Positions 9,898-19,905 of a stretch of DNA of 39,586 nt are shown here, one piece after another. Where the stretch lies: NCBI GenBank assembly GCA_026417115.1, contig JAOADW010000055.1, positions 1 to 39,586 of the forward strand, written 5' to 3'. The translations under genes and the position numbers were made by a program. Every line of letters begins with the position of its first letter. Position 1 is the first letter of the stretch. Source of the DNA: Rhodocyclaceae bacterium. GTDB taxonomy: Bacteria; Pseudomonadota; Gammaproteobacteria; Burkholderiales; Rhodocyclaceae. The notes under the pieces were generated by a model. The model saw nothing but the letters and a program-made list of their open reading frames with translations. It was not told where the DNA came from and did no database searches.

Positions 9898-11943
9898 GTG
9901 GATATCCTGATCATTGAGGACAACCGTGGCGATGCCAGGCTCATCCGGGTGTATCTGGAGGAAGCCTGGGTGCTAGGGCGCCTGCCAGAGGGGAAGATTC
10001 ACCTGGCAGAGTCTCTTGCCGAAGCCAAGGCATGGCTTGGCCGCAGCGCGCCTACGGTCGTGCTTTTGGACCTGGCGCTACCCGATTCGTTTGGACGTAC
10101 GAGTCTGGAGCAGGTCGCGAGGGCCACCGACGCGCCCATCGTGGTCTTGACCGGCCAAGAGGACGAGCGGCTAGCCGAAGATCTGATCGCCGCCGGAGCT
10201 CAGGACTATTTGCTCAAAAACGAAATCGACGCCCAAATCCTCGCACGCGCCTTGCGCTATGCCTGCGAGCGCAAACGCGCCGAAGAAAGACTCAGATTGT
10301 CGGCCCAGATCCTCGATGCCGCCCTCGAGGGCATTGCCGTCGCGGATGCCGAGGGCCGCATCGTCAGCGTCAACCGCGCCTTTACCGCGCTGACGGGTTG
10401 GCATGAGACGGAAGTGGTCGGCATGCCGTTATTGAGGACTGCTTCCGGCGCGGGTTTTTTCCGTTGTGAGGGCTACCCTGAAGACGCCGAGCAGTTTCAA
10501 CGCGAAGCGCATTGTCTGCGCCGCAATGGCGTCGAGCTGCCGGTCTGGTTGGGCGTGTCCAATTTGGCCGACGCCTGCGGGCGCTTGCGCCATCGCGTCG
10601 CCGTATTCAGCGACATCTCCCAGCTCAAACGCAAGGAAGAAGAACTCCGCCATCTCGCGCACCACGATCCGCTCACGGGATTGCCCAATCGCTTGCTGTT
10701 CCATGACCGCCTGGCGCAGGCGCGGCTGATGGCGGCGCGCCATGGTCGCGGCGTGGCTTTGCTCATGCTCGATCTCGACCGCTTCAAGCGGATCAACGAT
10801 AGCCTCGGGCATGCATTCGGCGACGAGCTGTTGCGCGAGGCGGGGCGGCGCCTCCAGGAAGCTGTGCGTGCAAGCGACACCGTCGCGCGTCTGGGCGGGG
10901 ACGAATTCGCGGTGATCCTGACCGATCTCGATCGCCCCGAGGCGGCTACGCGTGTCGCCGAAAAGCTGCGGGCCGCACTGGCAGCGCCACTCTCCTTGGC
11001 TGGCAACGAAATCGTCGTCGGCGCGAGCATCGGCATCGTCTGGCTTGCCCCCCATGAGGCGAGCAGCGAGACGGCGAGAGCCCTCGAGCAGGCCGATATG
11101 GCCATGTATCACGCCAAGCGCCAGGGGCTGCCCTATGCGTTTTTCGAAGCGAAAATGCAGGAGGGGACGCGACAGCGCTTGGCGCTGGAAGCTGACCTGC
11201 GACGCGCACTGGAGGAAAACCAATTCGTGCTGCATTATCAGCCGCAAGTGGAGCCGGATTCCCGCCGCGTGATTGGGGCAGAGGCGCTGCTGCGCTGGCA
11301 CCATCCGGTCAGGGGCCTCGTGCCGCCGGCCGAATTCATCCCGCTGCTCGAAGAAACCGGCCTGATCGTGCCGGTGGGGGAATGGGTGCTGCGGCAAGCC
11401 TGCTGCCAGGCCCTTGCCTGGGATGCCGAGGGGCTTCCTCCCTTGCGCGTCGCGGTGAATTTATCGGCCCGTCAGCTGCGGCAGCCCGATCTCGTCGAGC
11501 GGATCGCCGCGATCCTCGAGGAGACGGGGCTGCCGGCGAGGCGCTTGGAATTGGAATTGACCGAGACGATGGTGGTGGATAATCCGGACATCGCGGGCCG
11601 CTTGCTCGATCGCCTGAAAGCGCTTGGTTGCCGCATCGCGCTCGACGATTTCGGCACCGGCGCGTCCTCGCTCGGCTATTTGATGCATCTACCCGTCGAT
11701 ACCTTGAAGATCGCGGGGGCCATCGTCTATCAGATTCGCGATCGCGTCGATGCCGCGATCGCGGAAGCCGTGATCGGGCTAGCACGCGGCATGTCGCTTG
11801 CGAGCGTTGCGGAGGGCGTGGAGACCGAGGAGCAGCTGGCGATCTTGCGCGCATCGCGCTGCAACGTGGTACAGGGCTATCTGCTTGGTCACCCCATGCC
11901 GCCGCACGAATTCGCCCAACGCCTTGCTGCCGACACCGGCTGA
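9898..11943 (+). CDS. REC-PAS-GGDEF-EAL c-di-GMP enzyme
   Basis: This 681-residue soluble protein has a receiver (1-125, D58, K107), PAS (about 130-245), GGDEF (about 250-415) and EAL (about 425-675). The GGDEF motif at 333-337 is intact, with an RxxD site at 324-327. The EAL domain is nearly intact: E462 in EALLRW, N521, ELTET, DDFGTG at 583-588 and AEGVET. One oddity is LKIAGAIV where LKIDRSFV is usual; the catalytic lysine stays but the next acidic residue is alanine. It is probably bifunctional. It uses a GTG start preceded by ACGGAAA. A 68-base gap separates it from the preceding operon, so it may be cotranscribed. It converges with the next gene with no gap. Confidence 0.9.
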   Translation: MDILIIEDNRGDARLIRVYLEEAWVLGRLPEGKIHLAESLAEAKAWLGRSAPTVVLLDLALPDSFGRTSLEQVARATDAPIVVLTGQEDERLAEDLIAAGAQDYLLKNEIDAQILARALRYACERKRAEERLRLSAQILDAALEGIAVADAEGRIVSVNRAFTALTGWHETEVVGMPLLRTASGAGFFRCEGYPEDAEQFQREAHCLRRNGVELPVWLGVSNLADACGRLRHRVAVFSDISQLKRKEEELRHLAHHDPLTGLPNRLLFHDRLAQARLMAARHGRGVALLMLDLDRFKRINDSLGHAFGDELLREAGRRLQEAVRASDTVARLGGDEFAVILTDLDRPEAATRVAEKLRAALAAPLSLAGNEIVVGASIGIVWLAPHEASSETARALEQADMAMYHAKRQGLPYAFFEAKMQEGTRQRLALEADLRRALEENQFVLHYQPQVEPDSRRVIGAEALLRWHHPVRGLVPPAEFIPLLEETGLIVPVGEWVLRQACCQALAWDAEGLPPLRVAVNLSARQLRQPDLVERIAAILEETGLPARRLELELTETMVVDNPDIAGRLLDRLKALGCRIALDDFGTGASSLGYLMHLPVDTLKIAGAIVYQIRDRVDAAIAEAVIGLARGMSLASVAEGVETEEQLAILRASRCNVVQGYLLGHPMPPHEFAQRLAADTG

Positions 11944-14409
11944 TCAAGCGCTTCCTGGGGCGAAGAGACGCGCGCGCAACCAGGCTTCCGCCGCCGCTAC
12001 TTCGAGCGGCGGCGACTCCAAATAGCCCTGATATTCGTCACAGCCGTGCGCGATGAGCCAGGCTTTCTGCGCGGCGGTTTCCACACCCTCGGCCACGGTT
12101 TCCAGCTTCAGCGTGCGCGCCAGCGAGAGGATCGCCCGTACAATGCCCTCGCCTTCGGCGGTGCCGATGCGCCGCACGAAAGCGATGTCGATCTTGAGCA
12201 CCTTGACGGGCAATGCTGTCAGACGCGCAAGCGAGGAATAGCCGGTGCCGAAATCGTCCAAGGCAATGCGAAAACCGGCGGCAGCAAGTTCGCAGAGGCG
12301 CTCGCCGATCCAATGTTCTTCGCCCATCGCCGTCGATTCGGTGACCTCGATTTCGATGGCGGAGGGCGGCAAGGAAAAATGCGCGAGGGTTTGGCCGATC
12401 TCGGCGCATAACGCGGGATTGGCGAGTTGGCGCGGCGCGAGGTTGACGGCGATGCCGCCAAACGCAAGCCCTTTGGCGCGCCAGTCGGCGGCCACGCGAC
12501 AGGCTTCTTGCAAGGCGAAGGCGCCGAGCTCGGCGATGAAACCAGTGTCTTCGGCGATGGGCACGAATTCGCCGGGAGAAATCGGCTCGTTGGCCGACTG
12601 CCAGCGCAAGAGCGCCTCGAAGCCCGCGGGCCGCCCATCGGCTTTCACGCGGGGTTGCAAGACGATGCGGAATTCGCTGCGCGCGAGCGCTTCGCGCATG
12701 CGGTTGGCCAAATCGAGGTAACGCGCGCTCTTCTTCGGCGTGGCGTGATCGAACAACGCCACCCCGCGGCGCAGCGAGCGCTTGGCCTGGAACATCGCGA
12801 GTTCGGCGTATTGCAGCAGGAGCTCGGCGGCGATGCCGTCTTCCGGAAAGCGAGCGTAGCCGGCGGTGGCTGAAATCGTGAGGCTAAGCGAGGGCGGCAG
12901 CGCGAACTCGACGCTCAGCAGGGCGAGCATCGCGTTGAGGCGTTTTTCGGGATCGACGCCATCGGGCAATAAAAGGACGAATTCGTCGCCTTCGAAGCGG
13001 GCCAGATATTCGTCGGCCAAGAGCGCTTCGCGCAGGCGGTGAGCAGCGGCTTGGATCAAGCGGTCGCCGATTTGATGGCCGAAGACGTGGTTGATGCGCG
13101 CCAGGCCATCGAGATCGAAACAGGCGACGACGCCGTGGCTCCCCCCGGAAAGACGCTTGCTGAGCTCTTGGAGCAGCGAATGGCGATTGGGCAAACCCGT
13201 CAGGCGGTCGAAATGCGCCACATGGAAAAGTGCCCGCTGGGCCTGCACGCGCTCGCTGGCGTCGCGTAAGAAAGCCAAGGCATGCAATTGACCGTCGATT
13301 TCGATCGGGGCGAGCGCGATATCGACGAAGACGCGTTTGCCGTCGAAGCGCTGCGCCTGCAAGTCTCGCCCTTGCGCCATGGGACGCACGTGCGGGGCGG
13401 CGAAATAGTCGGCGACGAGGCGTGCATGGTGTGCGCGCACCTCCTCGGGGATCAGATCGGTAAGTGGCCGCCCGGGTAGAGCGCCTGGCGGCGCTACGAA
13501 CATCTGATGGGCGGCTGTGTTGGCGGCGACGATGCGCCCGTCTTGAGCCACCGCGAGCACGCCTTCGGGCGCACTCTCGAAAAGGGTCTTGTAACGCGCC
13601 GCGTCGGCCGCATGCGCCGCGGCGGCTTTTTCGAGCAGTGCGTAGGGCCGAGAAAAACGCGCCAAGACGATGGCGCGAAAGAACCATGCTTCTCCGGCGA
13701 ACTTGTAGAGATGCCCTAGCAAATTGGCCGTGCCCGACACCTCGCGGTAGAGCGTAAAAAACGTCTCGCCGGCGGCAAGCACCAATAGGCCCTGCGCCAA
13801 GAGGCCGCTGTCTACGCCGACATCGGGGCGCCGACGCCAGAAATGGGCGGCAAGCAGCAGATAGGCGAGCACTACCCCCCCTTCGAGCGCGATCTTCTCC
13901 GTCGTAAGCCGTCCTTCTGCGTAGAAAGTCGGCGCGGGCAAGAGTTCGAAGCCGGCGGCGCAGACGAAGAGCGCCCACCCTAGCGCCGGCCATGCGAAGC
14001 GCCGCGCCAGCCACGGCCAGAGGAGGGCGAGCAAGGTCGCGGCGACGGCGAACCGGGCGCCGAGCCAGAAGACGATCGCCTTGTGCGGGGTGTTCGGCGT
14101 CAGGAAATCGGGCAGGTCTGGGTATGAGGCGAGATGCAAAAAGTCGAGCACGGCGACGACGAGGAAGCCGAAGCCGAGCGCGAATTGCCGCGCCGTGTCG
14201 CCGGGCGCGCGTAAAAGCGCCGCGACGGCGATCATCAGCGCCACGACGATCGAGACGACCTCGATCAGCAGATGCCAAGACAAGAAATAAGGCACGCGCC
14301 ATTCGGGGATCGGCAGCATTTGCCAGACAGCAAGCGGCGCCGCCAGCACGGCGAGCGCCACTGCCAGGCGGGCACCGAGGACTTCGATCAACGGACGAGA
14401 TGACAACAA
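11944..14409 (-). CDS. MASE3-PAS-GGDEF-EAL membrane phosphodiesterase
   Basis: This 821-residue protein starts with a seven-to-eight-helix membrane sensor of the MASE3 type (about 10-255). PAS (about 265-385), GGDEF (about 395-550) and EAL (about 560-815) follow. The GGDEF site is degenerate: EGDEF at 473-477, and the upstream DLDGLARINH differs from the usual DLDxFKxIND. It is probably a non-cyclase, perhaps a GTP-binding regulator. The EAL domain is complete: E598, N656, EVTES, DDFGTG at 718-723, K739 in LKID, and E775. Net phosphodiesterase activity is predicted. The start is a TTG with GGAAAGG seven bases upstream; the ATG a few bases earlier is in another frame. The membrane ligand is unknown. 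Confidence 0.87.
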   Translation of the reverse strand: MLSSRPLIEVLGARLAVALAVLAAPLAVWQMLPIPEWRVPYFLSWHLLIEVVSIVVALMIAVAALLRAPGDTARQFALGFGFLVVAVLDFLHLASYPDLPDFLTPNTPHKAIVFWLGARFAVAATLLALLWPWLARRFAWPALGWALFVCAAGFELLPAPTFYAEGRLTTEKIALEGGVVLAYLLLAAHFWRRRPDVGVDSGLLAQGLLVLAAGETFFTLYREVSGTANLLGHLYKFAGEAWFFRAIVLARFSRPYALLEKAAAAHAADAARYKTLFESAPEGVLAVAQDGRIVAANTAAHQMFVAPPGALPGRPLTDLIPEEVRAHHARLVADYFAAPHVRPMAQGRDLQAQRFDGKRVFVDIALAPIEIDGQLHALAFLRDASERVQAQRALFHVAHFDRLTGLPNRHSLLQELSKRLSGGSHGVVACFDLDGLARINHVFGHQIGDRLIQAAAHRLREALLADEYLARFEGDEFVLLLPDGVDPEKRLNAMLALLSVEFALPPSLSLTISATAGYARFPEDGIAAELLLQYAELAMFQAKRSLRRGVALFDHATPKKSARYLDLANRMREALARSEFRIVLQPRVKADGRPAGFEALLRWQSANEPISPGEFVPIAEDTGFIAELGAFALQEACRVAADWRAKGLAFGGIAVNLAPRQLANPALCAEIGQTLAHFSLPPSAIEIEVTESTAMGEEHWIGERLCELAAAGFRIALDDFGTGYSSLARLTALPVKVLKIDIAFVRRIGTAEGEGIVRAILSLARTLKLETVAEGVETAAQKAWLIAHGCDEYQGYLESPPLEVAAAEAWLRARLFAPGSA

Positions 14410-14518
14410 GGAAAAACCTTTCCATTCTTATCGTTAGGGTTTCATTTATAGCAAAGTTTGGCATTGTTCCTCTGCGTGCGCTTGTCGCAGGCGTGAGGAC
14501 GTGTTAGCTTGCGCGGCA

Positions 14519-15283
14519 ATGGTTTCCACGCTTCCACTTATCGTCGAGCGCCTCGTCAAGCGTTATGATGGCCGGCCGGTGCTCGACGGCCTTTCTTTCG
14601 TCATACATCGCGGCGAATGCTTCGGCTTGCTCGGCCCCAATGGCGCCGGCAAGACCACGACCTTGCGCTGCCTGCTCGGCCATGCCGTCCCCGATGCGGG
14701 ACGCATCGAGGTATTGGGGCTTTGCGTGCCGGACGAGGCGCGCAAGGCGCGCGCGCGCATCGGCGTCGTGCCTCAATTCGACAACCTCGATCCCGATTTT
14801 ACGGTAGCCGAGAACCTGCTCGTCTATGGCCGCTATTTCGGCCTCTCCGACGCCGAGATCAGCCGACGGATTCCTGCTTTGCTCGAATTCGCCGGTCTTT
14901 CCGCACGCGCCCACGCGAGCACGCGCACGCTTTCCGGCGGCATGAAGCGGAGGCTCACGCTGGCGCGCGCGCTGGTCAATGATCCCGAGCTCTTGATCCT
15001 CGACGAACCCACCACGGGGCTAGACCCCCAGGCGCGTCGGCTCATCTGGGACAATCTCGCACGACTGACGCGCGAGGGCAAGACGATCTTGCTGACGACG
15101 CATTTCATGGACGAGGCGGAGCGGCTCTGCCAGCGACTCGCGATCATCGACGCCGGACGCATCATTGCGGAAGGCGCTCCTGCCGAGCTGATCGAACGCC
15201 ATGCGCCACGACGTGAGAACGGCTGCCCCGGCAATCTCGAGGAGGTGTTCTTGGCATTGACGGGCCATGCGCTAAGGGATTGA
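14519..15283 (+). CDS. nodI: NodI-family ABC exporter ATPase
   Basis: This 254-residue ABC ATPase has Walker A GPNGAGKT near residues 42-49, the Q-loop followed by [10 protein letters not shown] (typical of NodI), the signature LSGGMKRR, Walker [11 protein letters not shown] and the switch histidine in LTTHFMDEA. NodI-type ATPases work with NodJ permeases to export lipid-linked or small hydrophobic molecules. In non-rhizobia the substrate is unknown, and the name only reflects family. There is no Shine-Dalgarno close to the chosen ATG; an in-frame GTG at 14501 directly after GAGGAC is an alternative start. A weak promoter (TTGTCG, 17 bases, TAGCTT at 14505-14510) would start transcription almost at the ATG. 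The permease gene follows within a few bases. Confidence 0.88.
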   Translation: MVSTLPLIVERLVKRYDGRPVLDGLSFVIHRGECFGLLGPNGAGKTTTLRCLLGHAVPDAGRIEVLGLCVPDEARKARARIGVVPQFDNLDPDFTVAENLLVYGRYFGLSDAEISRRIPALLEFAGLSARAHASTRTLSGGMKRRLTLARALVNDPELLILDEPTTGLDPQARRLIWDNLARLTREGKTILLTTHFMDEAERLCQRLAIIDAGRIIAEGAPAELIERHAPRRENGCPGNLEEVFLALTGHALRD

Positions 15284-15288
15284 CGCCG

Positions 15289-16050
15289 ATGGAATTGACC
15301 TGGGGAATGCTCGCAGTTTGGCGGCGCAATTGCTTCGTGTGGCGCAAATTGGCCTTGCCATCGTTGTTGGGCAATCTTGCCGACCCGTTGATCTATCTGT
15401 TCGGCCTGGGGTATGGGCTGGGCGCCTATCTGCCGCCGATCGCGGGCGTGCCCTATTTCGCATTTCTCGCGACCGGCACGGTGGCGGCGGCGACGATGAA
15501 CGCCGCTTCTTTCGAAGCGCTCTATTCGGCTTTTGCGCGCATGCAGGTGCAGCGCACCTGGGAAGGCATCCTGAACGCGCCCGTGTCGCTTGCCGACATC
15601 GTCGCCGGAGAATGCCTGTGGGCGGCGACCAAGGCGAGCATCTCGGGGGTCGCGATCCTGATCGTCATCGCGCTTCTGGGGTATGCGCAGAGCCCCTGGG
15701 CCGTGCTCGCCGTGCCGGCGATCTTCCTCGTTGGCCTTGCGTTCGGCGCCTTGGGCCTCATTGCGACGGCGCGCGCGCCGTCTTATGATTTTTTCATGTA
15801 CTATTTCACGCTCTTCATCACGCCGATGACGCTCGTCTGCGGCGTCTTCTTTCCCGCTGAGCGACTACCTGCGGCGGTTCAGGCAGTCGCGGCGTGGCTG
15901 CCGCTTTATCATGCGGTCGCGCTCGTGCGGCCACTGATCTTCGGCCAGTGGCCCGCAGAGGCGGTCTGGCACGTGATTTATCTCGTCGCCGTGACCGTGG
16001 CCGCGTTTGCCGTGGCATATCGGCTCGCGCGGCGTAGGTTGCTTGGCTGA
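15289..16050 (+). CDS. nodJ: NodJ-family ABC exporter permease
   Basis: This integral membrane permease of about 253 residues has six hydrophobic helices and the ABC-2 fold. It has the conserved FFPAERLP-type loop ([12 protein letters not shown]) and the [10 protein letters not shown] region seen in NodJ proteins. It pairs with the ATPase just upstream to form an exporter in the inner membrane. The start at ATG 15289 has AAGGGA about ten bases upstream. An in-frame TTG at 15280 overlaps the previous stop and cannot be excluded. As with the ATPase, the nod name does not imply nodulation, because no other nod genes are present. Confidence 0.87.
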   Translation: MELTWGMLAVWRRNCFVWRKLALPSLLGNLADPLIYLFGLGYGLGAYLPPIAGVPYFAFLATGTVAAATMNAASFEALYSAFARMQVQRTWEGILNAPVSLADIVAGECLWAATKASISGVAILIVIALLGYAQSPWAVLAVPAIFLVGLAFGALGLIATARAPSYDFFMYYFTLFITPMTLVCGVFFPAERLPAAVQAVAAWLPLYHAVALVRPLIFGQWPAEAVWHVIYLVAVTVAAFAVAYRLARRRLLG

Positions 16051-16079
16051 CGATCTTTTGCCATCGAAAGGAGGAGACG

Positions 16080-17717
16080 ATGCCCCATCCACTTGCCGGC
16101 CAACCGGCTCCACGCGAGATCCTCGTCGATCTCGCCGCGCTGCTGTCGGCCTATGAGCACGTCGAGCCCGATCCAAACCGACTCGAGCAGCGCGTCGCGT
16201 TTGGCACCAGCGGTCACCGCGGCTCTTCTCTCAAAGGCAGCTTCAATCGCGTGCACATCCTCGCCATCGCCCAGGCGATTTGCGATTACCGGCGCGAAGC
16301 CGGCATCGACGGCCCTTTGTTTCTGGGAAAGGACACCCATGCCCTCTCGCGCCCGGCCGAGCAGGACGCGCTTTCCGTGTTTGCCGCCAACGGCGTAGCC
16401 GTGCGCTATCAACGCGGCGATGGCTTTACGCCCACGCCGGCGATCTCACGCGCGATCCTGGCGCACAACGCCGACGAAGCGGCGCCGCGCGCCGATGGCG
16501 TCGTCATCACACCGTCGCACAACCCCCCCGAGGATGGCGGCATCAAATACAACCCCCCTCATGGCGGCCCCGCGGACGTCGATGTGACCGCGTGGATCGA
16601 GGCGCGCGCCAACGCCTTGTTGGCGTCCGGCAACCGCGAGGTCAAGCGGCTTACGCTTGCGCAGGCGCTCGCTTCCCCAGGCATCGAGGCCGTCGACCTG
16701 ATGGCGCCCTATGTCGATGCGCTCGATCGCGTCATCGACATGGCGGCGATCCGCGCATCCTCCCTTCGCATCGGCGTGGCGCCCCTCGGCGGCGCAGCGG
16801 TGGCGTATTGGCCAGCCATCGCCAAGCGCTATGGACTGAATCTGACGCTCGTCGATGATCGCGTTGACCCCACCTTCGCCTTCATGACCTGCGATCACGA
16901 CGGCAAGATCCGCATGGACTGCTCGAGCCCCTACGCGATGGCGAGCCTGGTCGCGCTCAAGGATCGCTTCGACATCGCCTGGGGCAACGACGCCGATGTC
17001 GATCGGCATGGCATCGTCACCCCCGCCGCTGGGCTGATGAACCCGAACCACTATCTGACCGTAGCCATCGATTACCTGCTCGGCCACCGCGCCGCTTGGC
17101 CCGCCGCGGCCATGATCGGCAAGACGGTGGTTTCCTCGAGTTTGATCGATCGCGTCGTGGCCGCTCACGGTCGGCGACTCTATGAGACGCCCGTCGGCTT
17201 CAAATGGTTCGCGCAAGGACTCCATGACGGTGAAATCGCCTTCGCCGGCGAAGAGTCGGCGGGCGCGAGCTTTCTGGCGCGGGATGGCTCGCCCTGGAGC
17301 ACGGACAAAGATGGCATCATCCTCGCGCTGCTCGCCGCCGAGATCACGGCGGTCACGGGCGAAGACCCCGGCCGCCATTACCAGCGGCTGACGACGAAGC
17401 ACGGCGCCTCCTATTATCGGCGTTTGGATACGCCCATCAGCAGCGCACAGAAAGCCGCTTTCAAGAGGCTTACGCCTGAACGCGTGACGGCGCATGTGCT
17501 TGCGGGCGACCCCATCCTCGCCAAGCTCGTGCGCGCCGCGGGCAATGAGGCGCCGATCGGAGGACTCAAGGTGACGACGGCGCGCGGCTGGTTCGCCGCG
17601 CGGCCTTCGGGCACCGAAGACGTCTATAAGCTCTACGCCGAAAGCTTCGTGTCCGAAACGCATCTCGCGCAGCTGATTGGCGAAGCGCAGGCCATCGTCG
17701 CGGCCGCACTGACCTGA
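16080..17717 (+). CDS. pgm: Alpha-D-glucose phosphoglucomutase
   Basis: This 545-residue enzyme interconverts glucose 1-phosphate and glucose 6-phosphate in the cytoplasm, feeding glycogen, UDP-glucose and exopolysaccharide synthesis. The active phosphoserine is S146 in TPSHNPP. The FGTSGHRG substrate motif is at 41-48, the metal loop reads DADVDRHG, the sugar loop is GEESAG, and the phosphate-binding loop near the C-terminus is RPSGTED. Length and motifs match the bacterial Pgm rather than the PgcA/ManB branches. A strong AAAGGAGGAG ribosome site precedes the ATG. It lies 29 bases after the permease gene, so cotranscription with the exporter is possible. Confidence 0.95.
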   Translation: MPHPLAGQPAPREILVDLAALLSAYEHVEPDPNRLEQRVAFGTSGHRGSSLKGSFNRVHILAIAQAICDYRREAGIDGPLFLGKDTHALSRPAEQDALSVFAANGVAVRYQRGDGFTPTPAISRAILAHNADEAAPRADGVVITPSHNPPEDGGIKYNPPHGGPADVDVTAWIEARANALLASGNREVKRLTLAQALASPGIEAVDLMAPYVDALDRVIDMAAIRASSLRIGVAPLGGAAVAYWPAIAKRYGLNLTLVDDRVDPTFAFMTCDHDGKIRMDCSSPYAMASLVALKDRFDIAWGNDADVDRHGIVTPAAGLMNPNHYLTVAIDYLLGHRAAWPAAAMIGKTVVSSSLIDRVVAAHGRRLYETPVGFKWFAQGLHDGEIAFAGEESAGASFLARDGSPWSTDKDGIILALLAAEITAVTGEDPGRHYQRLTTKHGASYYRRLDTPISSAQKAAFKRLTPERVTAHVLAGDPILAKLVRAAGNEAPIGGLKVTTARGWFAARPSGTEDVYKLYAESFVSETHLAQLIGEAQAIVAAALT

Positions 17718-17802
17718 GGCCAGGGGAATAAATCCAGCGGATGAAGCGTCTGCTCTTCATTTCTCGCGCCGAATCCACTTCTTCTGGCCCTAGAATGCGC
17801 CC

Positions 17803-18135
17803 ATGACGACGAACGCCTTGCTTGTGCTCACCAATTTGCCTGACGCCGAGAGCGCGCAACGCCTGGCCAAGCGCCTCATTGAGGCGCGGCTGGCCGCGTG
17901 TATCAACCTGCTGGCGCCCTGCGCCTCGATCTATCGTTGGCAGGGAGCGATCGAAGAGGCCACGGAGATTCCACTCCTGATTAAAACGACCCGTGCGCGC
18001 TATGCCGCGCTCGAGGCCATGATCCGCGCCGAGCACCCTTATGAGGTGCCCGAAATCATCGCCATGCCGATTGAGGCGGGATTTACCGACTATCTCGCTT
18101 GGCTCAGCGCCGAGACGCGCGAGGAAGGAGCATGA
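17803..18135 (+). CDS. cutA: CutA divalent-cation tolerance protein
   Basis: This 110-residue CutA1-family protein is a small trimeric, ferredoxin-like fold linked to copper tolerance and, in many genomes, to dsbD. The typical strands are present: NLPDAESA near the start, AACINLL with a conserved cysteine, SIYRWQG, and the HPYEVPEIIA motif near the C-terminus. No Shine-Dalgarno precedes the ATG. Instead a TAGAAT hexamer ends six bases before it, suggesting a leaderless transcript. Alternatively a 21-codon reading frame beginning at ATG 17741 ends in TGA overlapping this ATG. The stop overlaps the dsbD start as ATGA, a conserved pairing in proteobacteria. Confidence 0.95.
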   Translation: MTTNALLVLTNLPDAESAQRLAKRLIEARLAACINLLAPCASIYRWQGAIEEATEIPLLIKTTRARYAALEAMIRAEHPYEVPEIIAMPIEAGFTDYLAWLSAETREEGA

Positions 18136-19904
18136 TCGCGCGGGTCTTTTTCTTCCTGCTCTGGGCGTTTTGGCGCGTCGGTGAGGGCCTTGCTGCCGAG
18201 CCTCTCGATCCCGAGGCGGCATTCCGCTTTTCCGCGCGCTGGCTCGACGGTCAGACCCTCGAGGCGCGCTGGCAGGTGGCCGACGGCTATTACCTTTACA
18301 AGGAAAAAATCGCTTTTTCCGCCACGCCGGACAGCATCGTGCTCGGCCCCCCCGAGCTCCCCAAGGGCAAGGAAAAAGAGGATGAGTTTTTCGGACGCGT
18401 CGAGATCCTGCGGGGAGAAGTCGTGGCGCGTGTGCCGCTGCGTGCGGGTTCTCCTCCCTTCACCTTGAAGGCGACTTCGCAGGGCTGTTGGGATGGCGGC
18501 GTCTGCTATCCGCCCTTGACCCAGGAAGTCCGCCTCGAAGCGGCTGACGTCGTCACCGCCATGAGGCCGGCAACGGCGCCTCTTTCGCCTTTCGAAGGAG
18601 CGGGCGACGAATCCGGGCGCATCGCGCGGCTGCTCGCGGGCGCCGGTTTCTGGTGGGTGGTCGTCACCTTCCTGGGCTTTGGGCTGCTGCTCGCACTCAC
18701 GCCCTGCGTGTTCCCGATGATCCCGATCCTTTCCGGCATCATTGTCCAGCACGGGCACGCCGTCACGCACGCACGCGCCTTCGCACTCTCCTTGGCTTAT
18801 GTCCTTGGCATGGCGGTGACCTATGCGGCAGTCGGCGTCTTTGCCGGCCTCTCCGGCACGCTGCTTTCGAACGCCCTGCAAAACGCCTGGGTGCTCGGCG
18901 CGTTTGCGCTCGTCTTCGTGTTGCTCGCCTTGTCGATGTTCGGCTTCTATGAACTGCAGCTGCCTTCTGCCTGGCAGTCGAAGCTTTCGGAATCAGCCAA
19001 CCGCCGGGGCGGATCTTTTGCCGCGATCGCCGCCATGGGCGCGCTTTCGGCCCTGATCGTCGGTCCTTGTGTGGCCGCTCCCTTGGCCGGTGCCTTGCTC
19101 TACATCGCGACCACGCGCGATGCTTGGCTCGGGGGCGCCGCATTGTTCGCGATGGGCTTGGGGATGGGCGCACCCTTACTCGTCATCGGCGCGCTTTCGC
19201 GCACGCTGTTGCCCCGGCCAGGCCCATGGATGGAGGGCGTGAAGAAATTCTTCGGCGTCTTGATGCTCGCGGTGGCGCTCTGGCTCGTTTCCCCCGTGCT
19301 TCCTTCCTGGCTGGTCATGCTCGGCTGGGCGCTCCTTGCCATCGTGCCCGCGATCTATCTCTCCGCGCTCGATCCCTTGCCAGCCCATGCCAGCGGCTGG
19401 CAACGCCTCTGGAAGGGCGTCGGCATCGGCCTTTTGCTCTACGGCGCCGCCTTGCTGATCGGGCTTCTCTCCGGCAGCCGCGATCCGCTGCAGCCGCTGG
19501 GGGTGCTGCGTGCTGCCAGCGCGCAGGCCGTGCAAGCCCCTCCCCTCGCTTTCCAGCCCGTCAAGAGCCTCATAGAGCTCGAGGCCGTGCTTTCTCGCAC
19601 GAACAAGCCCGTGTTGCTCGACTTCTATGCCGACTGGTGCGTTTCGTGCAAGGAGATGGAGAAATTCACCTTCTCCGATGCGCGCGTGGCCGCCAAGATG
19701 AAAGAATTCGTGCTCCTCAAGGCCGATGTGACGGGAAATAGTGCGGAAGATCGAGCGATGCTGCGGCGCTTCGGCCTCTTTGGCCCCCCTGCCATTCTCT
19801 TCTTCGCGCCTGGGGGTGAAGAAATGGCGGACTTGCGCGTGATCGGTTTCGAATCAGCCGAACGGTTTCTTGCAACGCTTGCGCGCGCGTTAGGGGAGAC
19901 ATGA
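18132..19904 (+). CDS. dsbD: Thiol:disulfide interchange reductase DsbD
   Basis: This 590-residue inner-membrane protein passes electrons from cytoplasmic thioredoxin to periplasmic DsbC and other acceptors. All three modules are visible. The periplasmic alpha domain has C119 and C125 (GCWDGGVC). The eight-helix beta domain has C192 in LTPCVFP and C313 in VGPCVAAP. The gamma thioredoxin domain has C503 and C506 in DWCVSCKEME. A short signal peptide ends near residue 22. The start is set by GGAAGGAG directly before the ATG and by the ATGA overlap with cutA. Its partner dsbC is 2 kb downstream. Several Cys-containing secreted proteins later in the window could be clients. Confidence 0.96.
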   Translation: MIARVFFFLLWAFWRVGEGLAAEPLDPEAAFRFSARWLDGQTLEARWQVADGYYLYKEKIAFSATPDSIVLGPPELPKGKEKEDEFFGRVEILRGEVVARVPLRAGSPPFTLKATSQGCWDGGVCYPPLTQEVRLEAADVVTAMRPATAPLSPFEGAGDESGRIARLLAGAGFWWVVVTFLGFGLLLALTPCVFPMIPILSGIIVQHGHAVTHARAFALSLAYVLGMAVTYAAVGVFAGLSGTLLSNALQNAWVLGAFALVFVLLALSMFGFYELQLPSAWQSKLSESANRRGGSFAAIAAMGALSALIVGPCVAAPLAGALLYIATTRDAWLGGAALFAMGLGMGAPLLVIGALSRTLLPRPGPWMEGVKKFFGVLMLAVALWLVSPVLPSWLVMLGWALLAIVPAIYLSALDPLPAHASGWQRLWKGVGIGLLLYGAALLIGLLSGSRDPLQPLGVLRAASAQAVQAPPLAFQPVKSLIELEAVLSRTNKPVLLDFYADWCVSCKEMEKFTFSDARVAAKMKEFVLLKADVTGNSAEDRAMLRRFGLFGPPAILFFAPGGEEMADLRVIGFESAERFLATLARALGET

Positions 19905-19905
19905 G

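Noticed and set aside
14519-16050. NodIJ taken as a sign of symbiosis or nodulation genes
   Set aside because: The family is widespread in non-symbiotic betaproteobacteria and no other nod genes are present.
17741-17806. A 21-codon frame before cutA as a true gene
   Set aside because: It has no good ribosome site and no recognisable features; it is noted only as an alternative explanation for cutA translation.
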